Source: Larimichthys crocea (Eukaryota > Chordata > Actinopteri > Sciaenidae). Taken from it: a stretch of DNA of 64,000 nt. The notes under the pieces were generated by a model that worked only from the letters and a program-made list of their open reading frames with translations, searched no databases and was not told the DNA's origin. The stretch spans positions 20,143,399 to 20,207,398 of the forward strand of contig NC_040025.1 of NCBI RefSeq assembly GCF_000972845.2, read 5' to 3'. A program made the position numbers and the translations under genes. The number at the start of each line of letters is the position of its first letter. Position 1 is the stretch's first letter. Positions 38,725 through 52,510 of the stretch are shown here, piece by piece.

Positions 38725-40024
38725 CTCTAAGCATTACTATTGGCACGCAGCCATAGTGTGATTCTTCACACTAACCCATCAGCCACACTGTATTCAAATT
38801 TGCTCATATGATCATTTGTTTGCGTCTTCAGTTGAGTTTATGTATGTTCCTGAATTAATCATGAATTAAGCAATCCTGCTTTTGCATTAACATAAATGTT
38901 TTAACCATAGTGCCATTTTTTCTGCATTTGACTGGATCAGTTGTTTTACTGTTATTAAAAACTATACCTAACATGTTCTGTTAAATACATTTAATCCACT
39001 GTGTCTTTGTGTAGCTGGTTGCATGCAGTTACAGATAAAATATCACTGAAGTGGATCTTTACTGACTCAGAGGAGGAAGTCATTTTAATTTGCTTTGTTC
39101 ATTCTGAAACTATTTTTCTATAGTTTAAATTCAGTGTGTTTTCTCTCTCTGATTGTATTATAGTGTATAAACCTGCCCTGCTCTACAGTCATTTCTGCTG
39201 CTGAATCCTGCATGACTGAAAATCTGCGTAATTACTTAAGTGGACGGCTCAGGCTAGACACAGCGGGACCTCTAAAAATTCATAAACAAATCATATGAAC
39301 ATGCTCCACATAAGCCATGTACAGACACAGACCTCAATCTGTTTAATGTCTTGAGGTCTCAACTTCCCATCTCACTGTATTATCACTGTATGGGTCTGCA
39401 TCTGTGTGGTCCTCTGTCCTCACACAGGTTTACACGGCTTACACAGGTTCATCAGACAGACACTCTCATCTCCTCAGTGTTTATGGCAAAGCATAGATGG
39501 GCACCAAAAGGAGCATTCCACCTTCTGTACAAACAGTTTATCATTTTTCTTTGCTTTTCTTTTTTTTAGTCTGATCTGAATCTGATTACAAGCAACCAAA
39601 GTTTTCTGTCCATTGAACTACCTTGTCTACTGTTCACCTAAAAAGAGAGTAGGACACATTACACCAGTTATTCAGACTTCAGATTGGCTTCCAATGTTAT
39701 TGTTTATACATAGATGACTAAATGGCTAAGCATTAAATTACATTGCTAACTGCTGGGGGAAACACTAGCAGAGGATCTAAGGTGTGACCCAACTCTGACT
39801 GTCAAGCTTACAATCCTAGTGTTATCTGCTGCCTTTACCTATAATTATTTACATATTTATCTTATTTATATCTTTATCTCAATATATTTATTTACATTGA
39901 CTTGTTTATTTTGTTTTATTTTAAAGCACCAGCACGTAGCTGGCCTTGAAATATGTGTAAAACACTACTTATTATGTGATTATACACCACAAATATATGT
40001 AGACATCTTTTACTCAATTTCTTC

Positions 40025-40112
40025 CATATTCTGTAAAGGGTGCCCCCTAAATGTAACACACTGGACCTTTAAATAAACGTGACACACTTTGTTTAAAGTG
40101 TGCTATATAAAT
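40025..40112 (+). repeat. Fragment of teleost repeat ending in a LINE-like tail
   Basis: Contains aatgtaacacactggacctt followed by gtttaaagtgtgctatataa and ataaat. Both phrases recur in teleost interspersed repeats; the second resembles LINE/SINE 3' tails. Compare 51.6 kb. Confidence 0.45.
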
Positions 40113-42116
40113 AAATTTGCTTTTGCCTTTGAGAACAGACCAGGTTCCAACCAACTAGCTTTTTCATGTATTAGTGGAGAAGTAGTAATTATCATGTTTT
40201 CTGGGCTTTTTGCACCGAGTTTAACTTTCCAGGCTGGTCCTACCACCTTAGCTGAAATCGGCATATACTTTATGCACAAAATACACCGTTCAGGACACAA
40301 TGATTAATCTTGTATCAGATTTGTGATAACATTAACACTCTGCTGTCAGGAGCATTGTGTTATTTTTAAACTTCTTGAACTTTTAAACTAATTAACTTTG
40401 TAATGAGCGACTGTTAAACACTGAGCAAAATTATACATTTAGAATCTTCATCTTTGTGCTCTTTAATTTACTGTTAGTTTGGTTTGCTTTTAACTTGAAA
40501 CTAAAAGCATAAAATGAGTGCTGCTGTTGAGTGGCTTTTTGTTTTCATCCTTGACTGTTTTTTTCCTAAGCACACCTCTTGAGTTTTTTGCTTGATCACC
40601 TTAAGCAAAATAGGAAATCTACTGGTGACATAACACCTAAGTCACTGTGGAAGTCAGGGGAAATCATGTCACCACCACCTAAACTAGGAGGACAGACAGA
40701 GGCAGCAACTGAAGCGACTCAAAGCAGCTGAAAGATGTGGACATGGATATAAACCAATCTGTACTGTTCAGTTTTCTGGTTCTCAAACTCCCAAAAAGGT
40801 GTGTTTGAACTGTGTTAGACATCTCTTCCCTCACGTCTCTCTCTCAGCCACTCAGGCTTTCTTGAAAAATAAAAAAAACGCATTTAGATTGAGTGAATCC
40901 TCCTGCTTGACTATAAACTATATGACTATAAATGCTAGCCTGCCTCAGTTGTGCTGAGCTGTGAAGTATAAAAAATGTCCTTTACTACCTCATTACTCAA
41001 CAATGGGAAAGCTGTAGCTGGACATCATATCCTGAAATAATCATAACATCTGAATGTTAGAACTGGATGTCTGGATCACATCATCTCAAGCACATGAACG
41101 GATAACAGACACAGAGCAAAGACAAGGTGTGCAGCACAGCACTTTGAAGAGACTGCTTTCAGTCACTTCTGACATATTTAGATTCCATAAAAAGACCAAT
41201 GAACCTCCTGTCAAAACGCTTTTTGTCCTCTGAATTCTTTCTCATAATAACAGTGTTTAATCAGAATTATTTCAAAAGCATTTCTACCCAACAACACAAG
41301 TCGTATTTATCAGGTTTTCTGTTGTGTGCAAACACATTTTCTCAGGTATACGAGGTTACGATGCTCTGTTTCACCTTTACGGACCCATATACAGTGATGA
41401 AGAAAAATCATAACATAACAGAGTAATATTTAAGTAAATAACATTTAATTATTCATTATCTTAAGCTATGAAACATGTACAGTATGTTTGTTGTTTTCAT
41501 GTTGTTTATCTGTGACTGCGTACCTGTAGGAGAGTACTGTATGTTTGTTCCTTCATGGATTCATGTGCTTTATCTTTGCCCCTAACTGCCATGACAAGCA
41601 ATTTGGGTTAACTGTGTTGTCGAAACAGTGCTGCCAATAAAACTTTTAACCCAGCATTCAACTTTCAGAATTGGAGAGCAGTATAAATGGTTATAACCAT
41701 TGCAAGTGGACACTTTTTTTGCTCCATTAAGGTGGCAAAGGCTAAGTGGATAATGGTGTTGTCGAAGTTCTGGAATGAACTTTAAAAAAAGAGTCTGTCC
41801 ACATGGAAATCTTGACCTCCCAGACTGGCAAACGCAGTATAAACAATATCACACTTTAACAGTGTGGAGACAAAGCTCGGTAATGGAAAAGAGTTCAATC
41901 AAAACAATGATGTGTTTTTCCAAATGTAGCGGCAGTCCCACAAAACACAACTGGTCCTGATTATCAACAGTGTGACAACTGTTAACTTTGGCTAGACCAA
42001 TTTAAAACAGCACTGTCTCAGGCTCAATTTATAGGCTGCTGAGTTTTTCCACATTATCATGTAATTGAGTTTTTAGAGAGTTCATTAATGGGCAAGAGGC
42101 AAAAGAGAAAGAGTGT

Positions 42117-42480
42117 CATGAAAGGTGGAGAGGCTGTTATGGTTCAGTTTATTATGTCTTGGTTGTTTCTGTTTGTGCTCTTTCTGTTTCCCCCCTCCCG
42201 TTTCTGTTTTCCTGCGGCGCTTGTGTGTTGCAGGGGGTGTGGCTGGCTCCTCCCGTTGGCAGCAGAGGCACACCTGTTCCCACTCAGCCCATTTCCTCCA
42301 CCTCACAAGCCTGGCCTTCACTCCTGCTCTTTGTCAGATCAATCCATGCTCTCCCTCTTCATGCCACTCACCTGTGCTCCAGCTCCAGAAGAACTCCTCC
42401 CGCCAGCCTGCTCCCTGCCTCACCAGTCTGCCTGGTCTAGGTTCTTTGGTTTTTGTAATTAAAGTATTTTTCGTTTTCAC
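42117..42480 (+). repeat. Possible LTR-like repeat remnant
   Basis: Starts TGTCATGAAAGGTGG, becomes pyrimidine-rich with cacctgttcccactcagccc and cactcacctgtgctccagc, and ends near an AATTAAAG polyadenylation-like signal. The style resembles fish Gypsy solo LTRs. It is sharply GC-richer than the flanking intron, which favours an insertion, but no target duplication or partner LTR was found. It creates three overlapping plus-strand open frames that I consider spurious. Confidence 0.3.
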
Positions 42481-42616
42481 ACACCATTCTCTAACACTAC
42501 AGTACATGTTTTTGGAGAGGTACACATCCTTTGACATGTGGTTGAGAATAAATGAATGCATGCGTGCATGAATCAGTGACATAAAGCTCTGAAAGTATTC
42601 TCAATGACATCCTCAC

Positions 42617-42733
42617 CTTTCTTGATCTTGCGATGGAAGTTGATGGCATCCACAGAGGCTGTGACAATGTTGGTGTTGCAGTGCCGAGCTGCCACAATGC
42701 CGGCGACCTCATCCATCAGCTTCATGGTTACAC
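42617..42733 (-). CDS. acot7: ACOT7 exon: catalytic helix of the second hotdog domain
   Basis: 117 nt, with 38 whole codons and split Gly codons at both ends (2 bases in, 1 out). It reads VTMKLMDEVAGIVAARHCN, then TNIVTASVDAINFHRKIKK. This is the long hotdog helix that cradles the acyl-CoA. The Asp of KLMDEVAG corresponds to the catalytic Asp reported for the C-terminal domain of mouse ACOT7 (Asp213 as I recall it) and is intact. The acceptor is GGTACAG, ending at 42734, and the donor is AAAG|GTGAGG. Only a few residues differ from mammals (for example HRKIKK for HDKIRK), so purifying selection is evident. The enzyme hydrolyses long-chain acyl-CoAs to free fatty acid and CoA. Confidence 0.97.
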
Positions 42734-45700
42734 CTGTACCAGACGCACAGTTTTTTATTATCATTATCATTGTCATTATAAAAGTCGGAAGATAAAAAGT
42801 ATGGGTCCATCAACATAGGGATTACTGGTCACATCCACCCAAGGGCTATAGATGAAATCTATATCTAATGCAACAAATATACCGTGCTGTCCATGTTATA
42901 ATAAACAATTAAATAAAATAAGCCAGTTTGATACAGTCGAAAGATCCAGAACAAGCCAGTAAGTGACCCTTGAATTAAGATTGTTTGTCAACACTTGAAG
43001 AATGAACCAACACTGATCTTTAACCATGACTGTTCATTTGTTTTCATTTCAGACAGTAAATGTGCCCATTAAGTTGGGGGGCGTGTTTGAAGCACTATTT
43101 CACTGAGATGAGATTGTTTGGAGTAAAAGGTAATGGGTTTCCTGGTGTAACTAGAAAACTATTCACCTAAAGCTAAATTATAGGTCACCTTACAATTTCC
43201 TCAACATTAGCATCTCATTCGGACTCATTAGTCCCCTATTGATAGCGTCATCAGCTTACTGCCAATAACACTTCTGCAGAGTAGTCCAGCTATTTACTGT
43301 CCATTTAGAACATGAACAGCATTTGTAATATCTGTTAATGTTTAAAATGACTTAAAGCTTTTCTTCAATGTGAACTCTTACAGTCATATAAATAATGACT
43401 GTCCTCTCTAAGCAAAGACTGAAGCAGCATGGAGTACCTTGTGTTTGTGTTTTTGTGCGCGCAAAGTATGTGACTTTGAAACAAGATATTGACAATTGAA
43501 AACATCAGTTGCCAAACATCCAGCAGAGAGTCCAGTAAGCTACATATCCTGGCCAAATGCTGCAAATGAGAGTGGGATCTCACAAAAAGCCAATAAGTGC
43601 ATTTCCCAAAATGACAACATATTCCTTTAACCATGAGGGTGATCTTTCACTTTTTAAGATGTGAGAGAGCATTGGATAATCCAGCATCGAAAAGTTTCCA
43701 GAGTACTTTGCCAATCTGCACACTCAGAGCCTGCAAATAATTTGAGAAGAAAGGAAACACTGAGCAGAAAATCAAAGTTACCAATTAGAGTTAGGCTTGA
43801 AGGCCATTATTTATAAAGCAGCAGAGCTCACACAGTGAACACAGAGGAATTCACAAATATACACCTGCGTATGTCTGTGTGTGCCACACATACAGACAGT
43901 GGGACATTCAGCAAGGAATGGTGAAATGAGGAATGGGGCAGCATCAGTTTCCCATCATTGAGAAAGTGTGTGTAAATGTGTAATGTGCGTCTGTTTGTGA
44001 ATATATGCTCATTTAAAGATATTCAAACCTTCACTAGACACTCCAGTTGTCCTAATCGCTCTCTGAGTTGCTTTTTGTATCTCTCATGCTACAGAAAATC
44101 AATAAGTCTGTTTGCTGGCTGGTTTGGCTTCCAGAGGCTCCTACCATCTGCACTGTGTGCCTCTATTTATGACAGCCAAATGAGTGGGTGTACAAACAGA
44201 ATGTGCGTCTTGCTCGCAAATACAGCATTCAATGTAAAAGTGGGCCCGCTGAGTTGATTAAGAATTCAACATGCTATTACTTTGACATCTTCTTATCCCA
44301 TATGGCCACAGCATCACTTCAATGTAATGTTGTTGATAATATTGATAAGTACAAAGGTTTACTTTGGAAAATAAACATATTTTGTCCATGCTAAAGCTGC
44401 ACCTCCAACAGGATGTTTTTAGAATAGAATAGAAAAAGGCTTGATGCTAGAGAAATTGAATCAAGCTCTGACTTTGATGGGCAGGGTGAAAGTGGCAGAT
44501 CTTTTGCTCTATCACAGGAAAGGATCCATCACCCTTAACTCGAACCAACACCCTAGTGATTGGAGAAGTGTATCCTTTAAAAACCCTCTCGCCTAACTTT
44601 TTATGCTTCCTCTCTGGTTAAGGCTGATGATGCGACCAGTGTTCAGAAAGGTGACAACAGCATGTCAGGCCTAAAGCGTGTGTGGGAAAGGAAACATATC
44701 ACCTCCTTCCTTAAACCTTATGGAAGCCATTTTTCAAAACCCATCATGTTTTTTTTCTTTACTCCCTTCTCCGCTATGTTGTGAAAATTGATGGGATCTC
44801 ACTTAAGATTGAAAATTTCCCCTGGGCACAAGGCACAGCAGGCTGCGGCTATTCAAAGCCTGGAGTGGTCATGTCTGAGCATGCAACATATAATAGAGAT
44901 GGATCATGACCTGACAAGATGATGAAATTGAACATAAACGTTGGATTACGCTAAACTGAATCTAAACATTTTGATTCAATTTAAAGACGCATTACCTGAA
45001 TTTGGTATTGTGGCTCCACAAAGCTCACTGCTGCTGATTTAAAACTCATCTTTGAGCAATGCTGATGTTACCAATTTGTGGTTTATTGATAGTAAACCAC
45101 AAAATGTTATGAAATTTGAGATGGTTGCTTAAAGCCAGTTAGTACCCACAGACCAACTCTGCAGTTCCCCTCAACTCTATAGACCATTATAGCAACTTTC
45201 AGCTTATTTGGGTTACCGGGTTGGGTTTTAACGTTTTGGTTCACTCTCACCACTATCATCAGCATTGTTTTCAACCTCAGCAGGCAGCCAACCTGCTCAG
45301 CACCAAACGACTGGCTGGTGAACATGGTGCAGCATTTAACAGTTTAGAGACAGATATTTCCCTCTGGAGTTTTCCCTCACAAAAAGAGTGAACTTTGCCA
45401 ATAATGCTCCATTTAAATGTGTAAATGACCAACTGTTTGCTACCATCTAAAAGGCAATCATCTGTCAACGTTGTGTTAAAAAGACTTATTGTAGATTGTA
45501 GGATAAAAGTACTTGAGACCATTAATTTAGTCTACAGTATGAACACTTGTCTTTAATTAACTCCAAAAAAGGAATTCTAAAATACTGCCATGTGGTTTTA
45601 CACATTTCTCATGGGACTAACATGGTCCAGTACCTTCCCTGAACCCTGGAAGCTGTCCAAGCCTTATAAGTTTCTTCTGCCTCAAACTGTGGGAAACTAT

Positions 45701-48700
45701 TCTCCCAGAAACCAACAAACCATGAACATTATTCCAAGTCTCTTGGTACAGTAATGTCGCCTCATCTTTAGCAAAGTTTGCTGTAATATGAAAATTGCCA
45801 TTTAGTAAGATTGGAAAAATATCTTAATGGTAATTTATATTACTATTATATTATTATGTGGTAAGAATTAGATTGTATTTGTATCCCATTTCTCTGTAAT
45901 GGTCATTCAGGTCATTCAGGGTAAATAATGGAATCATAAGGGATGGAGAAAAAGCCCCACTCAGCATGCTATGAAATGAAGGGAATGCTAATGTGCTAAA
46001 TGGCTGGACTAGAACAGTCGGGAATATCATTTTATAACATGACATGAACTCTGTAACTTTGTAAGAAAAGAACTGTATGTCCTGAGGACTTGCTTATTTG
46101 TGGTTTGGACTGTGTATTTGGAGCAGTGAGAGTGGGCTCCCATTGTCCTCCCCAGTGTTAGCAGCTCTCAAGATGCCTTGAGAAAGCGAGGCTGGTGGGT
46201 GTTGGGGGATAAGTACCCCAGTTTGCTCATGTTCTTTACTTTACCACAGTCCCTAAGAGACTAAGGCACAGCCTAAGAATAGCTAAGTAGTAAAAAGCTG
46301 TGAGTTTGGGCATTTAAAAACACTGTTGTTTAGCTAGAGTTAGTTCTGATGGCTGAGCTGGGAGGCAATTATGCACAGTAAGTGATACAGGTCTTCATTA
46401 CCTAAATTGTTGGAATTCGTGTTGCTTATTTTTCCTCACCACACACTTGTCACATTGTTGGAGAAAGCTTCAGCAATCCCCTAAAATGGTTCATTAGCAT
46501 TCCTCAGCAGCAGCACGGCGACTGTAGATGTAAACGCAGCTGCGTCTTCATTCCAGAGAGGAATATCAACATTTCATTAAGCTGTTAAAGGGAAATGAAG
46601 GACAAATGTGTATGTGACACACATCCTCCTACAACTCAGACAAGTTCAAGTCCCAAATCATGGCAAGAACTTTTGAACTGTGCAATCATCCCAAAAACCT
46701 TATGGTAATTACCCAGTTTTACTTTTTGTTGCCTTAACTTACACTAATCAATATTGTATAAACAAATCATTAAGCAAGTCTACGTGTAATGTAAAACAGG
46801 CTGTTCTATGAGATTTTTAACCTCTCTTACTGTAGCTTAGTGTTTTGATTTTTCGCATATTACTGTAGGGAGTCCTAATGCAACCTTTTCTAGTCGTTTT
46901 CTGCAAGAATCCTCAGAAAAACCCTCTGTACACTACCTACCCCCCAGTTAAGGTCCGCTAACAAGTTAACAACTAGCTGTTGGAGAAAGTGGAATATATA
47001 GTTTAAGAGAGGTTTATTTTAGGACTTTGAGCCAAAAGGAGAGTAAATATTAGGCTTTCATCGTGTTGAAGGAAACACATTTTCAAATAAATGCTGATAT
47101 GTAAATCAGCAACTGTTTGCTCAAATATATCAGGTTGTGGGTTTGTTTGTTAAGGAGCTGTGCTCATGTAGCCAAAATGTATTAATACAAGTTTCAAATA
47201 TTAATCCTAAAACCTCATTTTGATTTTGTTTGCTGACAAACAACCTTTTAAATCCTGTAGTCTAAATTGTTTAATCTTCAGCATTAACCAGGGACAAATA
47301 ATCCGTGGGCAACACCCGAACATCTGCTCGACAACTTGTGATTTTGTCAGCTTTCAAAATATCCTGCCATTGTTGTTGTCGCTTGTTCACAGTCTGCTAA
47401 CCTGGCCTTACATCCTTATATATTGCCCCCACGTTACATGTGCTATATTGCATCTTGCGGGCACATTCCTACCAGAGCTGTGTTGGTTCATGTTCATTTC
47501 ACAAAAGAATAATGAGATTGTGTTGAATATTCAGTATTGTGCAGTAGAAAGCCATTAATAAAATGTTGAGCCAAATCAAGTGAAGGACTGCACTGTCCTT
47601 GAGTGGAAAAGATGCTTGTCTTTATTAATCACTACCATCAGTGGAGCTGTTAATGCAACTCCTGCAAAAAAGACCCTCTCCTTGTACATTTGATGTAAAA
47701 GGTTGAAGTGAGGCTCAATGTGAGACTGCAAATGAGGACAAACGAGGCCAAGACAGCCCTGGGCCCAGCATTACACATTCACAGGGTGACATGGCACACT
47801 ATGACTCTCTTTGCCATGGGGTGGGAACTCGAAAGGCAAGGGGAGGGGGGAGGGTCGGAGTTGGTGTGTATGAAGAGGAAAGACAGCTCCCTCCAAATGG
47901 GGAAAAAGGGCAATTAGTAACCAAGTCCCCAGTGCAGCCCAGTTGGCCATGGGGCAGAATACCTCTGTGATTAGATTCCTTCTGACGATTTCCCAAAATC
48001 TGAACGCACAATGCTGTCCATCGGCAACAGGCATGAGAACAATGAAGGGAATCTTCCGGGCAGCTCTTGTCGCCCATCAACTCTGTCTACTAACTTCAAG
48101 CCATTTTAATTAGAACCAGCTCAGACACAGCACACTGCGCAAGACACTCGCTGATGTAAGGAGGAAAGAGTGTGAGACCAACAGATATCGACAGCAAAGC
48201 ATGCATGACCTCTGCCTCTCTCGCATTTTCTTTTTTCACTTCCTAAACCTACTCCTTCCATCTTTGTGTTTCCATTTCTTTCCTCTCTTCTCTGTTCTTG
48301 CCTTCTTCCTAACTTCATCCACCACTGACAATTCCCTTTCTTTTATTCTCTTTGTCCTTCTAATCGCCTCCCCAACAAGTGCTTTAATCATGGACAGTAT
48401 CAAACGGCTCAAACTGCCTCCTAATGAGCTGTTACTATAGAAACAGCTCCTGTTAACACTACGACCACGCAGCAACCCACCCACATCCTTTAAAGTCCTA
48501 TAAGCTAAATATATTTTTTATATATTTTACCATTCCAGCTGTGGAGAGCTTTACTTAACACTTTTAGTGTGCTGCCTTAAGTTCTGCAAATTGCAAGCAA
48601 GCAAGTGCTGTCATGGTTACTGTTAAACTGTAAGCTCCATGCACACCACAGGCCTGGGAAAATCACTGAGATACGATTCCCGTATTGGAAATTCTGTCAG

Positions 48701-50324
48701 ATAAAGGGCTTTCAGATAAAATGCACCCCTGGCTGTGATGGTAAAGGTCATCAGCTCCTGCAGATTACTTTTCTAAATGTAGAACTTGGCCTTCATAACA
48801 GCAATAAACATGGATGATTGTGATGATTTCTGTTCTGTTCTTAACTGGGTGATGTTTATTTCCCCACTGAAATATCTGCACCATTTTGTGTTTGGATAAT
48901 ATCAGCTTGTGAGCTAGGTAAAATTGATAGCAAGTCCTCACCACTTTTCAAAATTGTCCTTCAGCTGTCAAAATTTAGACAAGAGAAGCTCCGAGTCTAT
49001 AAAAATGTTGAGGAATTCATCTGGATCAGCTTCAGTTCTGACTGTGATTTGACACCAGCCTTCTCTGGTTGGAAGTTTCAAATCCAGGCCCTCTTACACC
49101 ATTCTTTGGGTTGGGGAACTGAATCAATTTGGTGCAGGTTGTTAAAGTTGGCACCTTTCGCACTGAGTCTATGTCAGCATTTAGCACAAGTAAACAAACT
49201 TTCCATTCAGGTAATCACCGCTTTGAATGTGGTGAGGCTGTTCAGTTTGGGTCATGAAAACTCCTCTAGCTGCGACGTACAGTACACCTGTGGGAATTGC
49301 TGCATGTGTCACAGTGGCCATGTTCAAGTTTCCTTACTGATTTCACTTGCATATAATTGAAGCACCTTCTACCCTTCTGAAGCCTGGACTCATCACAGAA
49401 GCCAGACAGAACTGTGGTGATTTTCTAACTTTTGTTTGATGTTTTTGTAAAATTTATGCCGATAGATACATAGATACATAAATTCTATGACTGTATCTCA
49501 GTAAATCTGTGGTGGCCGTGTGGTCAGTAGTTGGTTCCTCAAACACAATAACATTTGTGTTCAAGAGACAGGTTTCATGGTGTTTACATAATGTTTCTGT
49601 TATACAAACCATGGTTATTTTAGTTTATAAAGACATCAAAAATATTAAAATATAACAAATAAGTATGTTAAAAAGGTAAAATGATTAGTCTAATGCACCA
49701 AATCTACTACTTTAAAAATGATTTCCCTTTTTTTGTAAGGTTATATTTGTTTAATGCAGAGAATAATTGGTCACATGACCAGAGTTTAGTTGAGCAGTAA
49801 CTGTGATTCTGTGGTCCATGTCTGCATGTGGTGCACACGGTAGTTATATTTCAGTTGGTTATATTGTGTATGATGTAACTGTTGATGTGTTTTAATAAGG
49901 ACAATATAAAATGTTTCAGTAATATTATTTGATATCATTTACTGTTATGCTAACATGTTTTGAGCCTATTTAGCGACAGACTAGCTTGGGAAATGTATGT
50001 TTGAAACTAGGTATTATTTCATTTGAGAAGTGTAGTTACTGTTTCTATTTATGTTGCCTTTCTTATTTCTTATTAACCTCTTTGAGGTCAAAGTTAAATT
50101 TGAGATTGTTATGTGTGATCTGACTGCTGTACCTCCACAATTATTCAATCTAATCCTCAATCTAATGGGGTCAGAAGAACCAGTGTCTGGATGTCCTGAT
50201 ATTCAAATACTCCTCTCCTGAGTCTCTGAAGGGCTCCTCCAGTGCAGCTGATTCAGTATTTTATTTCTGAATCAATGTTGGTTTTGGAGGAGAGAAGGCT
50301 AAATGTAGAGAGAGTGGAAGCAAT

Positions 50325-50371
50325 ACACACACACACACACACACACGCACACACACACACACACACACACG
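50325..50371. repeat. (CA)n microsatellite
   Basis: About 23 CA units with one CGCA interruption. Confidence 0.95.
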
Positions 50372-50552
50372 CCTCACAAAGGTCAATCACACAAGCTCCA
50401 GTGGACATATCCTTGTCTCTCTGAATTCCTCTGTCTCAGGCAGTGACATGTTTATATACCCACTGAACATAGATCAGAGCAAAGGACAGATAATATAGAG
50501 CCACAGTGATGGATGTGTTCCTGCACTCAGGCAAATCCTTGGATCAACTCTA

Positions 50553-50553
<1 letters not shown>

Positions 50554-50594
<41 letters not shown>
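50554..50594. repeat. (CA)n microsatellite
   Basis: About 20 uninterrupted CA units, about 180 bp from the preceding array. Confidence 0.95.
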
Positions 50595-50596
<2 letters not shown>

Positions 50597-50683
50597 ACCA
50601 GTTTATTAGCACAAGTCTATATTTTTTTTTGGTCTGTTTGTTTTAATCGAACTAAAATGATGTCCACCTGTGGCAATCAACTG

Positions 50684-50701
50684 CTGTTTCCATGGAAACA
50701 G
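50684..50701. promoter_or_regulatory. RFX-type palindrome CTGTTTCCATGGAAACAG
   Basis: 18-bp perfect palindrome containing GTTTCCATGGAAAC, a textbook symmetrical RFX (EF-C/MDBP-type) site. It is overlapped by ACAGGTGG (50698-50705), the inverse of CCACCTGT at 50664-50671. It lies in an acot7 intron. Activity is inferred. Confidence 0.45.
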
Positions 50702-51404
50702 GTGGTAACGCTTCCTTAGAACATGAAGGAAGGGAGAGGAGGAAGAGAGGGCATGAGATAATGAGGAGAGGTGGGCAGACAGTAAAGCACAAGCAACGCA
50801 GAAAAGAAAGTAAGAGAGAAAAGGAAAGAATGTTGAGTTAATGGGCATCGAGTCAAAGTTTCTGATCCTCTGATCTTTTCCAGCATTTAGAAAATTCCCA
50901 GGGTTTAGCACGTAGGAGACTTTCTTTACATATACAACAGCTGTTTATCATATGAGGAGCAACTGAGGTCATAACCCCTGATCCGTCACTGTTACCCCAC
51001 AATAATAATATAATAATATACCCCACAAACATGTTATGTTATTTTATTATAATAATATTTTTAAGGCAGCATTCAGAATATTTTTCTTTTCTACTGCCAA
51101 GAACCTGCCAAGCACCACAGGGATGTTTTATCGGTTAATCAATGTTGATTCCACTAATGCGATCCATTCCACACAAAAAATCCAATACAGCCACTCCTGA
51201 TGGTATCTAGTCGAGCAGATAGTTTTAGCTTCATGTGACCATTTTTTGAGGCATCTGTCCACCAAAGCATACAAGGATAAAAGGAATTTATGGCGCTGTT
51301 CAAGCCACTGGAAAACTACATTTAAAGGCCAGAATATGGAAAAAATTCCATAACTAAGTTTTCATGCTACTAAAGAGATGAGAAAGTTGCAATCAGCAAC
51401 GACA

Positions 51405-51670
51405 TTATTATTATTTATTTATTTATAAGTTTTTTCTGTATCTTTTTTAAACATCTTTTAATCTCTTAATCTTCTATTTTTATTGATAGTCCTTTTATCA
51501 TGTCTTTTATCATCTTTGATCTGTTATGTTTTATGTTTTTACTTTTCTGTATCTTATCCTGTGTGGCCTTCTGTTGGGTCTGCTGCTCTGTAAAGCACTT
51601 GTAAAACTCTTTTGTAAAACTTTTTTTAAAGGTGCTATATAAATAAAGTTATTATCATTATTATTATAGA
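51405..51670 (+). repeat. LINE/SINE-type 3' tail with (ATT)n end
   Basis: Contains gctctgtaaagcacttgtaa, then aaggtgctatataaataaag followed by ttattatcattattattat. This is the standard 3' end of several teleost LINE (L2/Rex-like) and LINE-tailed SINE families. Only the untranslated tail is present; no reverse transcriptase is seen. Confidence 0.65.
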
Positions 51671-52488
51671 TGCCACTAAATCCTACACCCTGGTAGCTTA
51701 ATGACAGCAACTGTTTATGAATGTCAGAGATGGACATCTCAGAATCTTGGCAAACTATCTCCATGGCTCGATATCACTGGCATAAATGAAAAAATGTGTT
51801 TTATTGTGTCTGACAGGTGTTTGGTTTTGAAGTCAGATGATTGGATAAATGTTAATAGAATTGATGCCCATGAAACCCAGAAACGGATGACTGTCAGATC
51901 ATCCCTGACCAAATAGATGGTGTAACACTGAATTGTATTAGCTCACATTAGCATCAGTGACATAATTGTCAAATCTCTAGATGAATGGACCTGGTGTCAC
52001 ATTTTCATTCCGCTGTTACCATCTGCTGTCAGTAATTCAGGATTCATCAATGGAATATTTAACAAGACCTAAAGAGGCAGCGTTTTATAGAGAAAATAAA
52101 GGATTGTTTGCAAGGTGCCCACCCACTGCGTCCATTTATAATATGTACATGTGTGTGTGTTCTTTACTGTTCATGTGTTTGTGCATGTGCTTTATGTCTC
52201 CTTAGGCTCAAGCAAAGTAGGCCACTTTTCCACACCACAAAGGGAGAGACATACAGTCAGCGAATCGGCTGTCATTGTAATGTGGAGGTCTGTTTGTTTT
52301 TCCTCCAACAAGAGCATGGAGGGGGGAGAGATAGTAACACACAGTAAGAGCAAAAGAGGGAGCGAGCACCCCGGCTGCCTGACCTGACTCGGTTATGTAA
52401 ACAAAATAAGTGTAGTGAAAGCAGCAGCAGCAAACAACAGCGAACACTGCCTAATGAGCAATGGCATGTAAAGGCAGAGAGAGTAGCG

Positions 52489-52510
52489 GTGTGTGTGTGT
52501 GTGTGTGTGT
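52489..52510. repeat. (GT)n microsatellite
   Basis: Eleven uninterrupted GT units. Confidence 0.92.

Larger units (their letters stand above)
34151..42616 (-). other. acot7: acot7 intron (8.5 kb) between the two core exons of hotdog domain 2
   Basis: AT-rich, no supported exon. It holds the 32-bp palindrome at 38693, a repeat tail at about 40.0 kb and a possible LTR-like segment at 42.1-42.5 kb. Open frames here are short and lack recognisable domains. Confidence 0.85.

Noticed and set aside
42088..42571. Three overlapping plus-strand frames (up to 148 codons)
   Set aside because: Several frames are open at once because the DNA is pyrimidine-rich and probably an LTR-like insertion. The peptides are Ser/Pro/Cys-rich without motifs.
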